From: Epiperipatus broadwayi
Lineage: Eukaryota; Onychophora; Udeonychophora; Euonychophora; Peripatidae
Assembly (NCBI GenBank): GCA_028023455.1
Contig: JAQFVV010006200.1
Coordinates: forward strand, 7,285,506 to 7,349,505
Direction: 5' to 3'
Length of the DNA: 64,000 nt
Shown: in pieces, positions 23,401-34,412 of the stretch
Layout of the letters: each line of letters opens with the position of its first letter
Position numbering within the stretch: the first letter of the stretch is position 1
The notes under the pieces: generated by a model
Told to the model about the DNA's origin: nothing
Databases searched by the model: none
Seen by the model: only the letters and a program-made list of their open reading frames with translations
Translations under genes and position numbers: made by a program

Positions 23401-24559
23401 AAATGTAATGTGTATAGCCTTATTTTAGAGCCCTTAACTTCATTTTTGTTATTGTTATTATTAAACTTGTATTCTGCTATTAAAATTATTCCGGTGACTT
23501 AATTCTAAATGGTTTCTAGAATATTATATTTACATTATCTCCTTGATCACAGTAGCAGTTATAGAGCTTATGTTTTCTGAGCTAGATTTGAGCATAATGG
23601 TCTGATATATTAAAGGGAATATATATTAGTGTTTATGGGCATCCAGTGATTATGATGATGATATTCCCATCATGATGATGAGGGCATCCTGGTTGGTGTA
23701 AAGAGTGTATTCTTCAAAACCCATGTGCCACATTTATTTTAGTTTAGCCTCTATCAGAATTTAAATTTATAGTTGGCCAATATATTATTGGTACTAAATG
23801 GTCAGAGCATTGATGATGATCAGCATATTTTAACATCCCAATATTATTGGTTTTATTATTACATATCCAAATGAATGATCACTTAAGTTGGTGTATCCAA
23901 ATTATGCTTAAATAATTACCCAAGCTGACAAAGGCTCAATAGTTAGCCTGCTCTATGGTAGACCCAGTTCAAATCCAGTCACCAGATTGATTGTTGATTT
24001 ATTTTACTATTGATCATTAATGATGAAGAATGGTATTACTTGAATGAGTACTTATACTTATTGATAATGCTGGTGAATTTAATTAATTTTAGTTGCTCTA
24101 AGGAGTTAATTGGCTGGGCTGATTGCTCAGAGAGATCTCATGCTCTCTTTAATATAAAATTACTTATATATTTTTTGATTTTAAACATTACTTTAATATC
24201 ATACTTTATAATAATATCTATATTTCAATAATAATATCCCTTACTTTAATATCTTTTGTATCTTAAATATAGAATATACTTTTTTGTAAATGTCATTATT
24301 TGAAATATGTTATTTTGGGATATTTCATCACCCCACCATCATCCCAGATCCACCCCAAATTTTTCTATCCTATTATATATATATAATGTAGTGCTAATGA
24401 ACAGTGTTACATGTTTGTAAATTTTATAAAAGTAAAATTTTAATATAAAAGAATTTATAAGTAGTTAAAGAATTTTAAGCAAAAATATTATGGAATTATT
24501 TATCAATAAATAATTAAAGTAAATTTCATTGAAAGAAATAATTCAAAGTTTAATAACGC
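23401..24559. other. AT-rich stretch without a gene
   Basis: A GATGATGAT cluster lies at about 23,655-23,690 and a tRNA-like tract is listed separately. No gene is supported. Confidence 0.4.
23926..23990 (+). repeat. possible tRNA-derived SINE tract
   Basis: GGCTCAATAGTTAG resembles an A box and CAGTTCAAATCCAG is a good pol III B box about 30 bases downstream. Acceptor pairing is not clear. Confidence 0.3.
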
Positions 24560-25760
24560 GAAGTTTAATTTAGAAGTTTGAAGAGTTTTTTTTAAAACAA
24601 AACGCAGTTCAAGAAAGAACAAAGCACTGCATCATTTTGTTATTATAAAGTCTCAAGTTAAAAAGAGGGGAGAAATTTAACTAAATAAAAGTTAAAACTA
24701 GAATTCTCTCTTTTCATAAATTTAAAAGAAAAAAGATGCATGTGTGTAAAAATGAAATTGGGTTAAAATATAACGATAAACAAAGAATGGAAACAATAAC
24801 TATAAAATGCAGTAAAAGAAAACAATGAAAAATAATTCAGAACCATATCTTATCCAGAGGCTAGATTAATCTAAGCAGGTATGTAGATTAAGCAAACAAT
24901 GGAAATATAATTAATAAAAATTACAAATTAATTAAACTAAATTGGAGTGATAAAAGAGACAATGAGAGGGGATCACATAAAAGGACTGAAAGTCTATTCA
25001 TTATCATTCAGACTCTGATTTCTGATTTTGTTTCACATATTTGATTCATGAGTTAATACCACTCAAGGCCAGTCTCTGGTCCAGGTTTTACAGAACACCA
25101 GAAGTCCTCCATTTAGAAGTCATGCCCATGTAATAATTTGAGCTGCTAAGGATGTGTATCTCAATAAGCGAAGGAAGTCACTAATCAGATGAATGGATAA
25201 AGTTTTCCTTGAGTATTCAGTGTATATTTCCTAGTATGTGTGCATATGTACATGTATAATTAATTATATTATTTTTATTATTATGTATTTATAAAAGTAT
25301 GCTAACAGTTTGTAATATTCTTTTACTAATATATATATATCACTTTTTTTTATTAATTAAAAAGATTTAAAATAAAATTGTTTGTTTGCTAATTATCATT
25401 TGATCATTTCTCTTACAAAATATATTACCACTAGATTTGGCAATTAAGAGCAAGCCTTAAGCAGCTTATTTAGAAAAAGGGTTAAGACAAGCACTAAATG
25501 TGTTTATCTGATGTCTGGCATGCTAATTATACTTTATGATTAGCTGGCACATGAAGTCTTATCTCGAAATAAATAAAATGTCTTGGATGACAGGAGGGTT
25601 AAAACTTAGCAGCCAAGAAGTTCTATAGTCTGGAAATGTGGCCACAGGTTATTTTTTTTTAGCTATGGTTTGGTTATAGGTACCGTTGGTGATCTTCGCA
25701 TTTTGTATTTGACTTTCTCCCTTGTCAGACCAGTACGCTGCAATTTTAAAAGTACAACTG
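24560..25760 (+). repeat. long unclassified interspersed repeat, copy 1
   Basis: This segment aligns in the same order and orientation with 47,700-49,318. Shared blocks include CTCTCTTTTCAT (about 24,708 and 47,912), GAACACCAGAAGTC against GAACATCAGCAGTC (25,095 and 48,397), TTAGCTGGCAC (about 25,541 and 49,108), and GGTCATAGGTACC against GGTTATAGGTACC near the 3' end. Divergence is roughly one third with many indels. No protein motif or terminal repeat was recognised, so the class is unknown. Confidence 0.6.
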
Positions 25761-26263
25761 GAATGGATTGATATTTAATAATAATTAGCTTTAGTTCTGT
25801 TTATCTTATAATTTTTAACTGTAATTTATATAGAGTGATCCATTCTTCTACCCAGTTCAATACATATATATGTTAATTCTAATATTTTCATGGATAAATG
25901 ATGATTTCATATTATTATTATTTTTGGGATATTCCATGTAATAAAATAGCTAAATAGTTTAGTCAAGCAAATTTAATGTCATCAGTTATTTGGAAGATTG
26001 AGATCACATCAAATATAGCAACTCAATTTCTATTGAAATAGATACAGAACAACCATATTGTGAATCTGCACAAAAAAGAAATAGAATTATTATGCTTGAT
26101 GTGGTCTCAACTAGTTTCCTAAATAGCTGATGACCTTCATGTTTGATTGGTGGAAACAGTACCCTGCAAGAGGTTTATAAATGTTTCATCATAATTTGCC
26201 ACATAACATAAAGTAAACTTATGTTAATTTCTACAGAGTTCATAAATAAAGTAATATCAATAT
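25761..26263. other. AT-rich stretch without a gene
   Basis: Nothing was recognised. Confidence 0.5.
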
Positions 26264-26277
26264 CACACACACACACG

Positions 26278-26309
<32 letters not shown>
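26264..26309. repeat. (CA)n(TA)n microsatellite
   Basis: A run of CA dinucleotides, one interrupted by CG, passes directly into TA dinucleotides. Confidence 0.9.
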
Positions 26310-26535
26310 GAACATACTAATAGCTCAAATAAGCTCTTAAGTGATAAGTGTGGCAAGAGAAAACATTTAAAATTTCTATCCAGAACATTCCTATCTCCAG
26401 ACCAATTGGTTTTGAGCTTTTGGCTCACCCCAGTGAAGAGCTTGTTTGAGCTATTGGTATACTCTCTATATTACATATTTGTAAATACAAGCTCATAAAA
26501 GCAATGTCATGCTAATGTCATGCTAATTTGACTGG

Positions 26536-26537
<2 letters not shown>
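26310..26537 (-). mobile_element. palindromic hammerhead-family repeat, degenerate
   Basis: An inverted pair, TAATAGCTCAAATAAGCTCT (about 26,318) and AAGAGCTTGTTTGAGCTATT (about 26,437), corresponds to the outer arms of the 6.6-kb element. The flank TTACATATTTGTAA...CAAGCT is also shared with that element (6,697 and 26,472). The element lies between a CA/TA and a TA microsatellite, so its ends and target duplication cannot be read. Confidence 0.55.
26394..26439 (-). ncRNA. degenerate hammerhead motif
   Basis: On the minus strand, helix I is perfectly paired (TCTTCA with TGGAGA). Helix II is GAGC/GCTC around CAAAA. Helix III is the 10-base palindrome ACCAATTGGT, and GTC ends at 26,400. The core is damaged: CTGGGGTGA where CTGANGA is expected and AAAA where GAAA is expected. 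The helices have outlasted the core. Confidence 0.5.

Positions 26538-26623
<86 letters not shown>
26538..26623. repeat. (TA)n microsatellite
   Basis: About 43 uninterrupted TA units. Confidence 0.95.
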
Positions 26624-26626
<3 letters not shown>

Positions 26627-27579
26627 AATAATTATGACACAAAAAGGATTCTCATTAAGAAAAGCTGGTTTTAAACATACACAAAAAGATTCAATTTATT
26701 ATTTTATTAGACAACAGTGAGAGTAAATTCAAACTCACATATCCTAAAACCTACTTTTAAGTTTTGGTGTGAGCACAATGTATTATAAAATAAATACTAT
26801 TACAATAATAATAACAAAAAGTATGACAATAATATTAAATGGTTACCTTAATTTGCTTCTGTCTTCCTTTCATTAACCTCTTCATCTCTTAAATTTTTTT
26901 TTATTCTTCTCTATGATTATTCACATTTGAAAAATTATTTATGGGTCATGTGTCTTTATTTATGGGTCATATGTTTTTCTGATATACTTATTAAATAAAC
27001 TGATTCTAGGTAATATGAAAGATTAATTTAATAGACATAATCACATCATTTATATATATATGTCCATATAATATTCATTGGACCATTAGTAAGAGTGGAT
27101 TTCCACTCTTGTTATTAAAAGGTGAGAGGTTACCATGACAACAGTGTATACAATTATACAATTTTTTGATGCTTCAGTGTATCTCCCATTACAGTTTATA
27201 ATAATAAAGATACTACTGATTTAATTTTAAATTAAGCTTGAATTTTAGGGCTATTGTTTCACAACATTTCTTTTTCTTGATTAATTCAATTTTACTATTT
27301 AATCACATTATATTTACTGGTATTTAACTATACTACTAATTGAATATGATTTTCTATATTTTAGACTAACTATATCTCAATACATATATATGTAATGGAA
27401 TAACAATGATATATTGCAGATACATCACACATATTTTTCAAGACTTAACATGCATATGAAGATAACTTTGAGTTTGGATCAAGTATTCTGGAAATGAATG
27501 ATTTTTTTCAAATCATTACATCATGAATTCGTTTACTGCTCAATTAATTTTATAAATCCTAATCTTGTACTAATAATCA
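26624..27579. other. AT-rich stretch without a gene
   Basis: Nothing was recognised. Confidence 0.5.
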
Positions 27580-27687
27580 AATAATTAAGATAAGCTAAAC
27601 TCTCCATACAGTAGTGCCACAGTGCAAGTCAGAGTAATCAATAGATGCAGAAAGGTTTGTGTATAAAATCCCTATCTAGAGCCTACT

Positions 27688-27746
27688 CATCCAATATCCC
27701 CAGACTAGTTTCTAACTTGTGGTTTTCATCAGTAAGGAGTTTTGGA
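27688..27746 (-). ncRNA. hammerhead ribozyme motif, intact core
   Basis: On the minus strand the core blocks CTGATGA (plus positions 27,725-27,731), GAAA (27,708-27,711) and GTC (C17 at 27,702) all match the consensus. Helix I pairs TCCTTA with TGGGGA (two G-U pairs), then an internal loop, then ATCC/GGAT. Helix II is AAC/GTT around CACAA, with an unpaired A-A at its base where a G-C pair is usual; this is the main reason to doubt full activity. Helix III is the palindrome ACTAGT. Confidence 0.65.
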
Positions 27747-27937
27747 TATTAGAGCACTGCACCTACATCTTAGGACCTAAGCAACTCTCCAGTAGCCACC
27801 TTTTATCTTATCAGTTAACTATGAAGCTTTGAGTCCAAAATGAAAGCACAATAATGTTTTCAATTCAAGCTCATTAGCTTGTATAGTCATATAGATCTGA
27901 ACTCAATTCAGCATCCATTCTTTTTGCTGACTTTGGT

Positions 27938-27982
27938 TCCTCACTGTGAAAGCCATGAGCTAGACACTAGTCTGGGAATATT
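27938..27982 (+). ncRNA. degenerate hammerhead motif
   Basis: CTGTGAA replaces CTGANGA and GACA replaces GAAA, but ACTAGT, the GTC site (C17 at 27,972) and most of helix I remain. Presumably dead. Confidence 0.45.
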
Positions 27983-28154
27983 GGATGAGTATGCACTAGA
28001 TGGGAATTTTATGCCCAAACCTTCTTCCATTCATTGATTCCTCTGTTTTGCACTGAGTGGTGCCACTGTATGGAGAGTTTAGCCACTCTAAACAGCTTGT
28101 GTAAGCATAAAGAATGGTGACATGTGATGTTTAGTGGTTTAATAATTAAGATAA

Positions 28155-28685
28155 TATGCTTGAAATATATATTATCTACATTCTATGACTAAATTTAAAT
28201 ATGTCAAAAATTTAATACAACAGAACACAATTAATTGATGGAATTATTAAAAAACAAATATGATCTTGTTATTAAATACCATCTATTAAATAATACTAAT
28301 TATTCAGAATTTTTTTTAATAATTGATTCTTAAGCTACTATATATAAAATAGCAAAAAATAAATATTTTTACAGAGCATCTATTACCAAATATTGTTAAC
28401 TCTATACATAAAATACTAATACATCACTTTTCAAATTATAAAATACTTATGACTATTAAACTCTGAAATATCTCACTATGGCTTATGATACATGAATTAT
28501 TAACAGTTTATGGCAAAAAATATAAATAAATCTTTGATTATTCAATGAACTCATATAAATTGACACAGCTTTTAACAATTATATCTAATAACTTGAAATG
28601 TTGAATGATTAAATTATAATAAATATTTTTTACAGTGTATTAATTTACATACTCAAAACATAGTGCATTAAAGGTCTGCCCATCT
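28155..28685. other. AT-rich stretch without a gene
   Basis: Nothing was recognised. Confidence 0.5.
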
Positions 28686-29100
28686 CTCGCATATGTATGT
28701 AAATGGATTATTCTCCAGTACATGAGGGGTTAAAATGACCAAACAATCAACATGGATAGGATGACAAACTTGGCACTAACATGGGCTTTGAATGTTCCAT
28801 CATCAGATTTTCAATGAAATAGATGATTGAAGAGTTGTGGGTTGGAGTAGTTTGAAGCCTGTCCATTAAAGTATGAAGATTGATATCTTAATATAAAGCT
28901 GGGTACTGATTGTATATATGTGTGAGAATAGTAATCTGGACCAACTGATGATTACTGGTTTAACATGAAATACATATATTAGTGATTATTTATCTTTTCA
29001 ACATGTGTATGATCAGGTGAGTCAGCAATATGAGATGGCATGGAGAGTTGAGGGTTGTGTGAAAGTTTGAGTTCGAATCGCTTGTATTACATTATATATG
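28686..29100 (+). repeat. unclassified interspersed repeat, copy 1
   Basis: This tract aligns over its whole length, same orientation, with about 38,323-38,720. Shared blocks include AAATGGATTAT, GTACATGAGGGGT, CCATCATCAGATTTTCAAT, GAAGCCTGTCCATTAAAGTA and GTGATTATTTATCTTTTCAA. Near its 3' end, GAGTTCGAATCGC resembles a pol III B box. It has no protein-coding content. It could be a SINE or the 3' end of an unknown element. Confidence 0.7.
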
Positions 29101-29964
29101 TGCAGGGGTGCGTAAGCCTGTACAGCGTATTAATATAAATTTGTATTCTAAAATTACTCCATGAGTGTTCAACACTGGATCTAAGTCCATCGCATACAAC
29201 AATGACAATAAAACAAAATATTTTTTCATCTTTAAATATTAATTAAAATAACTTTTCAATAATCTCTTCTTTTTTAAATGTACGACATTTAAGTAAAATG
29301 GGTTAACAAATAGGTTTTTTTATTTTTTTGAATGATCTAAATATTGTTATAACCCATTTAAAATTTAATAACTCAAAACATGCGTTTCATATTTAATGCA
29401 TGATACTATCAATCATTTCTAAAACTATATAATTAATTATTAAAATTTCTTCTACATAACATATATATAAAAACACAAACTTTTTTACATATTAATGTCG
29501 AATATCTTTTATTCTAATAATGAAGATATCCTATTTATTTTAATTTTATCTGATGTATATTATTAAAATCTTTTATTTTAACAAGTATAAGATTATTTAT
29601 TATTAAAATAATAAATTTTCTATGTAATAAAATAATTTTCTTTGTTAATTATTTTAATTCTTTAAAATTGTTTATAAAGCTTTTCTTATTTCTCTTCTAT
29701 AAAGCGCTAGTATGATATCATAATACGTTTGTCATAAAATCTTGAATTTAATAAAAAAATATTTCTTATTTTAAAATATACATGATTCAAAATAATAATA
29801 AAATATAAACTTTGGTATATTAGATTCTGGATTAATTTAAATTAATCAATCTTGTTTTGGAAACATTTTAAATTATAATAATTTTAAATATGAAGAATGT
29901 CTAAACAGATTTCTTTTAACCTTAAATTTTATCTAAAATTGTAAAAAAAACAGCATTATAAAGC
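29101..29964. other. AT-rich stretch without a gene
   Basis: Nothing was recognised. The Penelope-like copy downstream appears to be 5'-truncated at the right edge of this stretch. Confidence 0.5.
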
Positions 29965-31376
29965 AATTCTTGTTGAAGAAGCATTAAGTATAATAGCACA
30001 ATACAATGATTTACCTGATTTTATTATTTCATTAGCAAAGCATTGCCATGAAAATACATTTTTTTGTTTATAATTCTCAAAAGTTTAAACAAATTAAAGG
30101 ACTTTATATGGGATCTCCAGTGTCACCTGTAATTACTGATCTTTTCATGGACAATTTTGAAAGTCAAGTATTATGTGCAGCTACTAAAAAACCTTCTATT
30201 TGGCTTAGATATGTGGATGATACATTTGTCATATGGCCTCATGGCATTGATGCCTTAAATTCTTTTCTTGTTTTTATAAATAATTGGCATCCAAATATTA
30301 AATTTACTATGGAAGTGGAAAATAACAGATTGCTTTCTTTTCTAGATGTTTTAATTTCAAGAAAATGTGATGAAACATTATCAATATCAGTTTACAGAAA
30401 ATCCACCCATACAAACGATATCTTAATTTTAATTCTCATCATCATCCTGCACAAATTTTTTCTGTAGCAAAAAATCTTTTGACTAGAGCTTATAATTTAT
30501 CTGATAAAGAACATCTTACTCAAGAAATAGAACTTACAAAAAATATTCTACTTTCTAATGATTATAATAAAAACATCATATGTAAGGCTTTACATAGCAT
30601 TAATACTAAAAAGAAAAAAGAGGATAGAATTGACAATTCCTCTTTTAATAGAGTAATTTTACCTTATATTAAAGGGGTTACTGATAAAATCAGTAGAAGA
30701 CTATCTTGTTTTAATATAAAGACTACTTTTTCTACTGGCAAAAAAATTGGTGATTTTTTACATAAACCTAAAGACAGAATATTTTTGGAACACCAAGGAG
30801 TTTATGAAATTCCATGTTTGCAGTGCTCAAGAAGCTATGTAGGTCAGTCTAATAGATGAATAAATGTCAGAATTAAGGAACATAAAAATGCTTTTAATCA
30901 AAAAATTAACACATCAGTTTTTACTTCCCATTTTTTAGAAATTGGTCACAAACCTGACTTTGACAATGCAAAAATGCTTGCTAATTTGGAGAGATATGAT
31001 TTGAGAACCATGAGAGAGTCAATTGAAATATTAAAGAGACCTACTGGTTTAAATAGGGCTGATGAAGCACAACATATTCCACCCATATGGAAACCTCTCA
31101 TTTTATCTATGTCTTCTAATATTGACTTTAAATTAATGGGTGGTAAAACTAAGAGAAATATACATTTTGATAAACCTCATATTCTGAATACTAAACTATT
31201 TCAAGCTGATTCTCATGCTTCATCTCACACTCAGTCACATTACAGTTTGAGATCGAACAAATTTTCTTTCAAGAGTTTACCTTGACAATGGTGGATGCTA
31301 GTTCATCAAAATATTGGTATATAATGGAAAATAATACACGGTTTAGCCCAAAAAGTAATAATTTATATATATATAT
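29965..31376 (+). mobile_element. Penelope-like element, family A, copy 1 (5'-truncated)
   Basis: This is the coding remnant plus a 3' tail. The tail ACGGTTTAGCCCAAAAAGTA followed by TA repeats is shared with the other family A copies (near 37,550, and inverted near 35,720), which defines the 3' end. The 5' half of the reverse transcriptase is absent. Confidence 0.8.
29970..31285 (+). pseudogene. Penelope-like reverse transcriptase / GIY-YIG endonuclease remnant
   Basis: Reading three successive frames: LAKHCHENTFF (about 30,030); then KQIKGLYMGSPVSPVITDLF, RYVDDTFVIW (the YxDD active site, about 30,205) and LLSFLDVLIS; then YRKSTHT. After a long connecting region come GVYEIPCLQCSRSYVGQ (about 30,800, the GIY-YIG hallmark with CxxC) and the C-terminal region to a stop at 31,283. 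Lesions: a shift in the T-run near 30,060; a 1-bp loss near 30,417, shown by comparison with the copy at 36,800; TGA at 30,857; and a further break before 30,974. Intact PLE proteins copy their RNA at chromosomal nicks. Motif A and everything before it are missing here. Confidence 0.8.
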
Positions 31377-32861
31377 GAAAGCAGTCTATACTTAAACAAT
31401 ACCAATATCAATAATAATCAACAATATGAATATATATTTAAGATACAAAATAACTTATTAAAATTTATAATGAGACTTCAAAATTCATATTATAAAATAC
31501 ATTACATTAAATAAATAATAAAAAGATAAAATTATGAGAAACTATTTATTGTTGATTAGATAAGTAATTCAGTGTATTTGTCTGTATATATATTAGATGA
31601 ATAAAACAGTATTTAAATGGTTTCTCCAACATTTAGTCATAGAGAAACAATGATACAACAGACAGAATTCCACAGGTTTCCAATTGTGTATGGTGAGAGT
31701 TTGAGTAAAGTTTAATATTTAGTTAACATCTAGTTAAGAATAGAAAAATGTGCAATTTAATAATTAATATTGAATGTTGACTTAGAGTGGCTAGAAGATA
31801 GACCCCCCCCAAAAAAAAAATCCATGTATGTTGAAAAAAATGTTAAGTTTGCTTAGCTCAGATTTGAACGCAGAGAACGAACATGGAAAATAAATACTCT
31901 ATCATTGTCTAAGTCCTGTGTGCATATAATATCATGTTTTATATATATATATATATATCTGTTGTATACATGTTTGTATATTTAACAAACACATAGGCAA
32001 AAAAAATTAATGTTTAAAATTAAGGGAGAAAAACATTCAAATTAAGAAATAAAAGTACAGTGAATATATTATTTTATCATCAGTAGATTTTATTAAAAAT
32101 ATTAAAAATCTAATTATAATAAACCTTATCTTTATTTACATTAAAAGTGATGTAATAAAATTGCATAAATTTACAAACAGAAAAGAATTTAATCAAATAA
32201 TTGATCAAACTTTACATATTAAAAAACTATTTAAGTTCATATTTTATCTTTTAAAGACAAATTTATATATTTTTTATGATAGTTTATAACAATATTTAAA
32301 ATCTGCATTTGTAAGATATAACATGGCTGCAACATAAAATTATCAATCTAAGTTATCGTGTATAATTATATAAAATGTTTATATAAAGTTTGGTTGTTGG
32401 AGCTTATTAATCTCTTTTCAAAAATTCCTTTTATTCATATATTAATTAGACTTGGAACATTTTTATTCAAGAATTAAGTGGTAAAAAAATAAAAAAGCAT
32501 AAAATAGTAACATAAAAGTATATGTTAAGTGTTGGATATAAATTTATAAAAAGTAATTTTAACCATAATGAAAAAAAAACCCGGATATTTTCAAATTTAT
32601 GTCAATAATATATGGAACCATTTTATATGTTATTTTTATATACTTTGATATAGTATTTAATGTAACACTAAATACCAGCATGCCAGCATATTAGTTTATT
32701 AATGGAAAATATAATACTAATCAAACCAAGTAGTGTATTGTTAAACATTAGGCAGTATGTACATATGTGTATGTGTATATTGTTATTTATGATATACCAG
32801 TTAAGAAAATATATTAGTATAAAATATTGTATAGAAATGTAAAAGTTACTGATAATGCTAA
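31377..32861. other. AT-rich stretch without a gene
   Basis: Apart from a short (TA)n at 31,939-31,959, a C8A9 homopolymer junction at about 31,803 and the tRNA-like tract at 31,862-31,925, nothing was recognised. Confidence 0.45.
31862..31925 (-). repeat. possible tRNA-derived SINE tract
   Basis: On the minus strand GGACTTAGACAATGATAGAG (A-box-like) precedes GCGTTCAAATCTGAGC (good B box) by about 30 bases. The rest of a tRNA fold is not convincing. Confidence 0.3.
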
Positions 32862-33003
32862 TGATTGTTATCGTCATCATTTACAACCACTGCAGGATGA
32901 AGGTTTCTCCAAGTTCAATCTACCTTCTCTCTGATTTCTTGCCTCACCCCAGCACACTTTCTTATATCATCTATCCATCTCATATGTGGTCTCTTTCTAA
33001 TAT
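32862..33003 (-). pseudogene. 3' end of a second LINE lineage (EN-RT C-terminus)
   Basis: The minus strand encodes RKRPHMRWIDDIRKCAG followed, after a shift, by LHPAVVVNDDDNN. This is the GRPxxRWxDDIxxxAG ... LxPAV(V) ending typical of endonuclease-reverse transcriptase LINEs of the RTE/Jockey-like kinds found across animals. Only the last roughly 45 codons and a GATGACGATAAC-type 3' tail remain, so this is a strongly 5'-truncated insertion. Confidence 0.6.
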
Positions 33004-33018
33004 TATTTAATGCTAATG

Positions 33019-33090
<72 letters not shown>
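33019..33090. repeat. (TA)n microsatellite abutting the PLE palindrome
   Basis: About 36 TA units end exactly where the left arm of the family B palindrome begins. Family A elements also end in TA-rich tracts. Confidence 0.95.
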
Positions 33091-33093
<3 letters not shown>

Positions 33094-33231
33094 CAAAACT
33101 ACCCCAAATCTAAAATTAAACCAGACCAGAATAAAAATAATATTAAAACACAACCTAAGGTTTCACTGCTACAAGCAGACTTCTCAAGTGTAAAGAAATA
33201 ATAAAAAAAAAAACACACATTATATATACTA

Positions 33232-34335
33232 TTAAAAACTACCCACAAATCCATTCACTTCCCATCCACCCTTAATATTAAAAGAACTCTTAAATAAGTT
33301 AATTGCTTCAGAATCATAAATTTTCAATAATAAAGACTCTTTAATTCTTCTTTTGATTTCATTTCTCTCAAAGAAGACAACCTTAGCTTCATCAAAATCA
33401 ATAGTGTGCCTGTATCTTTTTCATGGACATACAAAGCAGAACTAAGATATCTATTTTTAACTCTACTTTTATGAACCTTTATTCTTTCATTTAAACTCAA
33501 ACTACTCTGACCTATGTAAACCTTCTTACAAAATAAACAAGGAATAAAATATACCACACCAGGAATAGTCTTTCTATCAAAAACTTCCTTTGTATTATTC
33601 AATAAATTATTCAATGTAACACCCTTTTCCAAGCAATTTTCTTATTTCCAAACAATTTACTATTTCTACACACAATTTTATAAGAAGACAATTTAAATGG
33701 CAAAGAAATAAAATCATATTTTTCTTTAACCTTTACATCCTTACAAATATTACTATTAAATAAAATACTTTTAACAAATTTATCAGAGTATTCAACACTT
33801 AAATAATCTTTATAAAATTGATATTTCTGAAACAAAGCTACCTCACTAGAATTATTTAATTTAATATTCCTATGACAATAATTCCTTAAAGCAGCTACTT
33901 TATGAGATACAGACTGATAGCTATCAGGTTTAATTATAGATCTTAATTCTTTACTTTTAACTAAATGACTGCACAATAAACAATTAGTTTCTATATTTCT
34001 AATCACCAAAAGATCTAAAAATTTTAACTTACCAAAATCTAACCCCTCCTTCTAACACTAAATTTTATAGAAGGATCAAAACAATTAAACTCATTTACAA
34101 ATTCCTTCAATTTACCATTCTCAACAACAAATAAACAATCATCAACATATCTGACAAATAATTTTACATATAAACAATTCTTTTTAATAATAATTTCTCT
34201 TCCATAAAACTAATATAAACTGAACATACTAAAGGAGAAATAATATAACCTATTATCCACCCTTCCTTAATCTTATAAAAATTACCTTTATAAGTAAAAT
34301 ACATAGAATCTTCCAATAACAAGCAAATCTTAATT
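33232..34335 (-). pseudogene. family B PLE protein, frameshifted arm
   Basis: This is the same coding sequence as 34,413-35,513 on the opposite strand, but interrupted. Direct comparison of the arms shows four small losses here: about 34,200 (GAAGAGGAA to GAAGAGAA), about 34,048 (GGGGGG to GGGG), about 33,625 (GGGG to GGG) and about 33,411 (GGCC to GGC). Apart from these, the arms differ by only a few substitutions, so the copies separated recently or result from one event. All losses are in G/C runs, which could also be uncorrected sequencing error. Confidence 0.8.
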
Positions 34336-34412
34336 ACCTTAATTTTATTTTTTGATAAAGAACTTTTAAAAATAAAAAAATAAAATAAAATAAAATTAAG
34401 GTAATTAAAGAT

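Larger units (their letters stand above)
27580..28154. mobile_element. inverted hammerhead retroelement with 14-bp TSD
   Basis: The direct repeat AATAATTAAGATAA lies at 27,580-27,593 and 28,141-28,154. The element between them begins GCTAAACTCTCCATACAGTAG and has its complement (CTACTGTATGGAGAG-like) near 28,064. It ends CATGTGATGTTTAGTGGTTT, nearly the same terminus as the 18-kb element. A minus-strand hammerhead (27,688-27,746) and a plus-strand one (27,938-27,982) face outward from a shared central Q-like segment that contains GAACTCAATTCAGCATCCA. There is no protein-coding content. Confidence 0.75.

Noticed and set aside
28940-28985. CTGATGA followed 15 nt later by GAAA in the 28.7-kb repeat, hammerhead-like
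   Set aside because: The intervening bases cannot form helix II, no GTC follows, and the second copy at 38.57 kb reads TTGATGA.
33010-33201. 63-codon frame with repeated Tyr-Ile
   Set aside because: It reads through the (TA)n tract into the PLE 3' UTR; not a protein.
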